Shown one piece after another: positions 58,149 through 64,000 of a stretch of 64,000 nt of DNA; within the stretch, counting starts at the first letter, position 1, and every line of letters begins with the position of its first letter. Made by a program: the position numbers and the translations under genes. Origin of the DNA: Bostrychus sinensis (lineage: Eukaryota > Chordata > Actinopteri > Gobiiformes > Eleotridae); the NCBI GenBank assembly GCA_020698575.1, contig CM036245.1, forward strand, positions 37,377,148-37,441,147. Direction: 5' to 3'. The notes beneath the pieces are model-generated. The model ran no database searches. It had not been told where the DNA came from and saw only the letters and a program-made list of their open reading frames with translations.

Positions 58149-58486
58149 TGTTAGGGAACTAAACGTTCCCCTGTACAGCCATACCAAGGACACCTCCAGT
58201 TGTGTCTTAGTCAATATCTTTGTGGATAACCCTATCTATGACCTGCATTATCTTGAGTTATAAAAACCCCTCCAAAGGAAGCATAGCGGCATGAATGGTC
58301 AATGATATGACAATGTGTGTTCACTGATACTGATACTGGTAAATAAACTTCCCCTGCCTCAGACATCCAGTCTCCAGCCTATCCTTTACAACTCTAGGAC
58401 AACAACAACACTAAAATCCTCACAAAGTGGCATCACAAACAGGATTTACTAGTAAGGTTGTGCAGGGAACATTTAGTTCCCTAACA
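58149..58486 (+). mobile_element. Solo-LTR-like element
   Basis: Begins TGTTAGGGAACTAAACGTTC and ends GAACATTTAGTTCCCTAACA, so the ends are TG..CA and also form a long inverted pair. Inside are TTATAAAAAC (TATA-like, about 58257) and TAAATAAACTTCC (poly(A)-signal-like, about 58340) in the order expected of an LTR. No internal coding region or primer-binding site was identified and no target duplication is visible, so a MITE is the alternative. Confidence 0.45.
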
Positions 58487-58919
58487 GAATAAAAACTTCT
58501 AGTTGAGAGGTAAATGCTGTATTCATTCTAGCACAAAGCTCCTTTATGTCAGCTTGGTCAAGCATCCATTAAAACAAATCATTTGTTCGTTTACTCATGC
58601 CTTGTGGTTGTGGAGTTAGCATCCTACCTCACAACGTTACAGAAACCTTTTCATTCCTGGATGGGACACACTTGTCACATCCATACTTCCCAAAGTACAG
58701 CATGCATGTGAGTTAGTTCTGAGTACTTTGATTGGTACAAAACTACTAACTGTCGACAAGCCTTTCTATTTCTTCCAGAAACGTCGCAGTGGTCATTATG
58801 AAAAGATTAGTAATTGTGTCATGGGAAAGTCTCGGAAAATTGAACAGGAACCCTCAAGTCTTGCTGTTGAGTTAGGAAAAAAAAAATCCCATATTTCTGT
58901 TTCCAAAGGAGATTGAATT

Positions 58920-59135
58920 TTTATCAAATGGTGTTCCAGTGATCACAGTTTGATTGGTTTTTCGGGGAGTAGTGGCGCTGCAGGTCGGGGCTGGTGGTAA
59001 AAAGTCATTGTGTGATGTGATTTGCTGAGCCAGTGTTCCTCTGAGCTGGGGTCCCGCTGCTTCAGCCGGCGCTGCCTCAACTTCATTATCCACTCTATTC
59101 TTTGCGGGAGGATTGGACTCGGAGGAATTGCTGTC
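58920..59135. promoter_or_regulatory. Candidate conserved non-coding island
   Basis: GC-richer patch in AT-rich surroundings, open in two - strand frames after a poly-pyrimidine tract. Neither frame resembles Robo or another family I know, so I list it as possibly regulatory rather than coding. Confidence 0.25.
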
Positions 59136-59527
59136 TTTGAGCAAAAAAAAAAAAAAGAAAAAGTGGTAGAAGAGAATTTGAAAGAAGACAGAGCGCTGTA
59201 AAAGAGTCTTGTAATGGGCTTCAGTGCCTTATGCAAGTAGTATTTTATCAAAGTTTCCGTTAATCTGAGAGTTAGAGAGAGTTGGAGAGAGAAGCTGGTG
59301 CAATCGTGGATGGTGAGGCTGCAATACGCTGACGTCACACTGAGAAAGTTGGAAAGTGCAAAAGCGAGTTTAGAATATTGCTGCTTTCATGTATGTAGAA
59401 GTTATAGAAGTGGCTGGATGTAAGGTATGTAGGAGACAAAAAATCAAAGGTTATCGAGTTGTGGATTGGGACTGGGTTGTGAATTTTAAGGTCTGGATAT
59501 TTTTGGTATTAAGAAAATGAAGCACAG

Positions 59528-60275
59528 TCGTGTAGCTCAGTTGGTAGAGCATGCCGTGCATATATAGAGAGACAGTTAGGGCCATGTACCGTTTATTCAA
59601 ATCTTTTCCAGTGCCTACAAAATACCTGGTTTTGATTCCAGTACCTGGACGATACTATTTCAATACTTACTGTTTTAATTAATCTTCTATGACAATAAAC
59701 ATAACAAAACTAAAAATATGATTATTTTAACAAAATACAAACCTGTAAGTAAAGAGAAAGTATAGTGTTATCAGTTATTAATGTTGTTTATTTGATTCAT
59801 AGGGATATTAAATATATACAATTAATGACAGTGGATTAATTACTGTATATATATGCTTTAGGCTACAGTTTAGCACAACCACAGTCTGTTGTAATAACAC
59901 TGTCCCTCTCTACATGGTCATATGTGTCCGATGGGTTTGTTTGAAAGAACAGCTGATCTTAAATAATGATCGGTGCTTCTGTGGGCATTGTGCTATGGTC
60001 ACTGAAAGCACATGCACAGCACGACACTAAGGGTACATCTGCTCAGAGATACAGCCTGAAGCCTGTGACATGTTTGAGATTCTAGGGAAGGGGGGCATTC
60101 AACAACGTGTAGCTTTCTCAAGACCCGCCAGGTATCACAACTTGTTAGTGGAAGAAAATTATTTTTTTCAATCTATTAAAGTATCAGAGGTTTTTGGTTG
60201 ATACCACAAAGGTGTTGTTTGGTACCCAGTGACTACAGCTCACCCTGGCATCGTGGGTTCAAGTCTGACTCCAGG
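59528..60275 (+). repeat. tRNA-like sequence split by an insertion
   Basis: Left half TCGTGTAGCTCAGTTGGTAG then AGCATGC (59528-59554) carries a perfect A-box TAGCTCAGTTGG. The right half CCCTGGCATCGTGGGTTCAA then GTCT (60243-60266) carries the B-box. Both fit one tRNA-derived unit; the material between is mostly a hAT-like repeat. Confidence 0.55.
59576..60233. mobile_element. hAT-like repeat of the GGTACC type, inserted in tRNA-like unit
   Basis: Left TTAGGGCCATGTACCG and reverse-complemented right GTCACTGGGTACCAAACAAC. Shares CGTGTAGCTTTCTCAAGACC and ATTCCAGTACCTGG blocks with 41186-41660 and its right end with 45991. Confidence 0.5.
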
Positions 60276-60370
60276 ATTTCTTGTCTCATCTGATTGTCCT
60301 ATACTGTATATCAAGTATTATATTGGAAAAATATCAGAGTACTTAATGTCTTTTTTTTGTTTTTTTGTTT

Positions 60371-60775
60371 AGGGTCCACCTAAAAATCATTAGCTAAGTG
60401 CTAATTAGCATGCTAGTTGGTGGTTAATTAGCTCTTAATTGGTAATTACAGAGCACCCATTAATCCCTTATTCTGTGTGACCATATTCTACAAATAACTT
60501 ATTAAGCTTTTTGGAGTATGAGCATTAGTAGGGAATAGTGCCACAAAAATCTCATTAAGATCATAATTTATGTCCAACAACTTACTTACTTCCTACTAAT
60601 GAGCGGTAATTATGAGTTTATTAGGGGAAAATGTTTGTTAATTGCTAATTAGTTTTAGAATTTGGTCACACAGAATAAGTGATTATTGCGTGCTTTGTAA
60701 TTACCAATTAAGGGCTAATTAACCACCAACTAGCATGCTAATTAGCACTTAGTTAATGGTTAATAGATGGACCTT
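60371..60775. mobile_element. Fold-back MITE with about 120-base arms
   Basis: Left arm 60371-60492 and right arm 60655-60775 are near reverse complements (shared AAGTGCTAATTAGCATGCTA, GTTGGTGGTTAATTAGC, TTAATTGGTAATTACA, TTATTCTGTGTGACCA). The centre of about 160 bases is AT-rich. No transposase. Confidence 0.75.
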
Positions 60776-61189
60776 ACACTAAGACTTTAAACTAAAGTGT
60801 TACCTTTTTATTTATTTATTCTTTTTTTTTTTTTTTTTTTTGAAATAGTAAAACCATATGATGAGGTCTATAATCTACTGATTCCAAGTTTTTCCAACTC
60901 TAGCGGCCACACGTCTGTCTCTCTCTCTCCAGGCCACATCTCCGCAGCACCTCTCCAACCTTCAGATTTACATTTCTGTGTTAAAAATACACTGTGTGAT
61001 CCAGGAGCATGGACTAACAGAGAAGCAGCTGTGTAGACAATCAGCTGTTGAAAAATGGCCCCTGAGGAGAACCCGCGCTTGCTTTTCTTTTTTTTTTTTT
61101 CTTTTTTTTGTAGGCCGTCGCTGAAAATGTTTGATTTACTGGCCTTTGGTGTACCATTATGAAAACACAGCCATTTCCATAATATTAAA

Positions 61190-61565
61190 ACAATGACAAA
61201 TCTATCACTCGGGCCCCTGACAGGAATCCCACTTTCACCCCCCCCCCCTCGTATCCTTAAAATGGTGGCCGTAATAAATCTCCGCACTTTTCCGGCATGT
61301 CCTTTAGCTCTCCCTCCTCCTCCCCTTCCTTTTCCTGCGTGGGGCCCGACTTGCAGAGAGATAAGGAGGAATAGTGCTGTCCTCGGGGTAATACAGTGGT
61401 GGAGATGCGGGAGATTAGAGCTATCCGCTGCTTTATATTCGTCCAAATGCATCAGCAGCAGCACATGTCAGCGCTCCCCAAACCGCCGCTCCATCATTCT
61501 GCGGAAAAGTACACTAACAGGCCGCTCTGTCAACATTCTCGTTCTTATGGGCTTATGTTTTTGAC
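61190..61565. promoter_or_regulatory. Candidate conserved non-coding island
   Basis: Repeat-free, GC-richer island with CCCTCCTCCTCCCC, CAGCAGCAGCACATGTC and TTAAAATGGTGGCCG words. Frames on both strands are open, but none is bordered by consistent splice sites with Robo similarity. Confidence 0.25.
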
Positions 61566-62819
61566 GACTCAGCTCTTCTACCCACTACATAATTCATGGC
61601 AACATTCTCACTCGTAAATATACAGATTTTTCTTAAGGTATGATAAGCCATGTAATATATCATTTCATTTAACCCAATGTTTCCATAGCAAGAGAGTGAA
61701 ATGAACAGGAAACTTTTTCTCTTTTTGAGAGGTGCTCTTAGCTTTGACATATCTCCAAGTTTAAAGTGGACCTATTCTGCTAAATTGACTGAGCTTTTAA
61801 CCATGTTATAATGTTGTTTCCTCCTCAAAAACATACCTGGAGGTGTATTTTGTGCATGCATGTTTGAGTAATCTTATATGCTGAGGCTATGCCCTTCTTA
61901 GGAGCTGAAAAAGCTCTGGCTTCACAGCTATACATGAAACCGTGCCTTCTCCATGAAGTGATCCTGCATGTTCCTAAAGCACCTACATCGTCACCGGACT
62001 CATTCTCATCATTCCAAAGCTTTGCAAAGCAGTCAACACAGTTATCTATTTGTTAGGATCATGTTGCTAATAGCCATGCTACATGCCATGTTTTAGTCTT
62101 GGTTTAGTCCTGATTTAGACCTAGTTCAGTCTTGGTTTAGCAAGCTGGATTGTCGTGAAAAATTTAAGTTCACAAACTCACAAAATTCATCTTATTAGGC
62201 TCTTGCTGATTTGTTTAGGTCCAGACCAGTGAGCAAATGTTGGGCAATGGTGTGGAAGTACTGCCCTGAGTGGGTGGGTTTTAGCTTTTAGCAATACTTA
62301 ACAATATAGTGATGCAGAAAACTGTAACGTATGCTGCAAAACATTTACAAAAACAGCAAAAATCTTCTTTACCCTCTTTATTGTGTTGTTTTAATATTGT
62401 AGCGTATCATTTGTTGTTTAGCTATGTAGTTGCCTCTTTATCCAATAATCTCCAAGAATTCTACTAAAAGTTTTACAAACATTTTCAACGGGAGGCATTC
62501 CAGATTGAGATAATGGTAGCACAGAGTTGCTAACGTTATCTCAATCTGGCTTTTGCCAGGTTACTAATATATACCTAGTAAAGCCAAATCTTTCTATGGT
62601 GGTACTTTATGGTAACATTTTTGAGAACCTTTGACTAACATGAACCAGCAATTTCCCCGACTTCATGCAAAATGTCTTCTTTTTGGCCTCTCTTCAAACC
62701 CAGCAGCTCCAGCCAGACAGCTGCCTACCTGAGGTGTGCTGCTATAAACTACTGTGTATGCAATGGGCTCAGAGCTGATGCTAAAATGGGTGGGGCCAGC
62801 ATTGTGGATTAAACCAGGT

Positions 62820-63035
62820 CTGCCCAAAGTTTCTGCCTGTTAAAAGGCAGTTTTTCATTTCCACCATGATCAATAGCATGCCCAGGAGTGTAATGTTTCT
62901 CTCTAAAACTCTTCTTCTCATGGCTGGATTTCTTTTCAGTTCACCTTACCTTGATGGTTGGTCTAAGGACAAGGGATGTGAAGTCCTTTGAGGGGAGTGT
63001 TGTTGTGATATTAGGCTATATAAAAATAAATGCTG
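62820..63035 (+). repeat. LINE 3' tail fragment
   Basis: Contains TTTCTGCCTGTTAAAAGGCA near 62830 and GTGAAGTCCTTTGAGGGGAG ... GGCTATATAAAAATAAATG at the end, the same tail type as 14330-15020. Confidence 0.6.
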
Positions 63036-63159
63036 TCTTGTAAAGTAAAGCCATAGCACAGTTTTATATTCTCTCCATAATGTAGCTTTAAAACAATAGT
63101 TTATGGCTATGCTATGGTTAAATTCCAAACATTATTCATAAACAGCGTCTGGTTTATGG

Positions 63160-63520
63160 TTGGCCATTGCTACCTGGTCAGCGCCTCCACAGTGTCGTGC
63201 CCTTCACACGTCCCCCGACAGACGGCTGTAAAAGTTTTCAGTCAGTTGTAAAAATGGAAATGGTGCCTGTAGTCTGGAATGGAATATGCTGCACATGAAA
63301 TTTATTTCAAATCTCCGAGGGGAGATACGGGTGGTGCTGGCCGATGTGCCGTGTGCGTGTTAAATCACAGGGACTCTCTCCAGTTCGCCTTGAATTTCCT
63401 TCCTCTTAATTTTACTCTCACTCTCCTCTTTAAAATTCATGGATTTTCTTATCTCCTTTTGGGAAACGATAATTGTTATTCCCCTGAGTCGGCCCAAAGT
63501 GCTTAAAAATCCCTGATTGA
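63160..63520. promoter_or_regulatory. Candidate conserved non-coding island
   Basis: Repeat-free, with AAATTTATTTCAAATCTCCG, TTCCTTCCTCTTAATTTTAC and ACGATAATTGTTATTCCC close together. No supported exon. Listed for its composition and its position in the presumed upstream Robo intron. Confidence 0.25.
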
Positions 63521-64000
63521 GGGAGAAGTCAGTTAGAACATGTTCATGTACAAGTCAGTGAACAGCAGAACATGCCAGAAATGTAGTGTCAAACTGAATG
63601 GAACAACAACATGACCTATATACAATGGAGACATAGGGTTTCTGCATGGTCTTAAAAAGAAAAAAAAAAAGTCTTAAATTTAAATATCTGAATTCAAGGC
63701 CTTAAAATATCCTAAATTTGGTGAGATGCCAAGTATTAGGTCTTAATGTATATTAATAAAACTTAATGTTAATAACTATTTGTACACTGAATGCTTACAA
63801 AAAGGTGTTCATTTTCTTGAACAAAGGTCTAAAAAAAAGTCTTGAATTCAACTTGTTGAACCCTGCAGAAACCCTGAAACAGTAGATCTTACAGATATCT
63901 TCTTTTCCTTTCTAACTCCATGTTTTCTGTCACTTCCCTAGAGCTTTTATTGGGCCCAAAAAATCCAGCCCAAACATAGCCCATTCACGTTCTGTCCAAA
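63521..64000. other. Unassigned AT-rich sequence at window end
   Basis: Imperfect CTTAAATT/TCTTAAT-like words at 63645-63850 suggest an old repeat; no gene seen. Confidence 0.35.

Noticed and set aside
58943..59338. Two overlapping - strand frames of 90 and 131 codons after a poly-pyrimidine tract.
   Set aside because: Considered as an upstream Robo exon, but neither frame has Robo landmarks and no clear donor gives phase 1.
59528..59560. Possible intact tRNA gene at TAGCTCAGTTGGTAGAGC.
   Set aside because: No anticodon arm or T-arm follows within normal distance; the matching second half is 690 bases away.
60868..61464. 198-codon - strand frame.
   Set aside because: Runs through poly-T/poly-A stretches and has a low-complexity Gly/Lys-rich middle; no domain recognised.
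62500..62549. 14-bp perfect inverted repeat (CCAGATTGAGATAA) with a 22-base loop, considered as a microRNA precursor.
   Set aside because: The stem is too short for a miRNA hairpin; more likely a chance palindrome or remnant of MITE ends.

Overview
The window reads as a gene-poor, transposon-rich piece of a teleost fish genome. There are no operons, Shine-Dalgarno sites or phage-like gene clusters. What is present is GT-AG introns, fish-type Tc1 elements, tRNA-derived SINEs, CR1/Rex-like and L1-like LINE pieces, hAT- and Harbinger-like MITEs and many microsatellites. Most open frames in the window are chance frames or lie inside transposons.

Two host genes can be supported, and they face each other tail to tail. 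On the + strand, positions 2314-3394 hold the last three coding exons of an anoctamin (TMEM16), best matched by memory to ano7. Its upstream exons lie before base 1. On the - strand, four coding exons between 53597 and 41782 encode the end of the cytoplasmic tail of a Roundabout (Robo) axon-guidance receptor, more like robo3 than robo1/2. All four exons are phase 1-1. The stop codon appears to be split by the last intron (T at 41782, AG at 41136-41135), and a 3' UTR lies to the left. The upstream Robo exons are either beyond base 64000 or not recognised in 53.6-64 kb.

Between the genes (about 4.1-39 kb) I see only repeats and unassigned sequence. There are two near-identical full-length but dead Tc1 copies (15416-16989 and 31288-32855), a second decayed Tc1 (19760-20225), and a nest of LINE fragments (25085-28170) containing a 36-bp palindrome. 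A pair of hAT-like elements in opposite orientation (12441-13089 and 35289-35913) carries target-site duplications, and a Harbinger-like MITE sits at 18137-18782.

The large Robo intron (41977-51316) holds the most structured non-coding DNA. It is a higher-order array of CTA/CTG trinucleotide tracts joined to a recurring unique module, spread over 44.99-49.59 kb and broken by at least four transposon insertions. Two of these insertions can be undone cleanly using copies still present in the array. Several GC-richer, repeat-free islands in this intron and in 58-64 kb could be conserved regulatory elements. A diverged TTTAGTCCTGG-type simple repeat recurs at about eight places, including an ano7 intron.

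I found no convincing new biological system. The most interesting signals are the array, the shared lesion of the two Tc1 copies, and the repeat insertions whose histories can be read directly.
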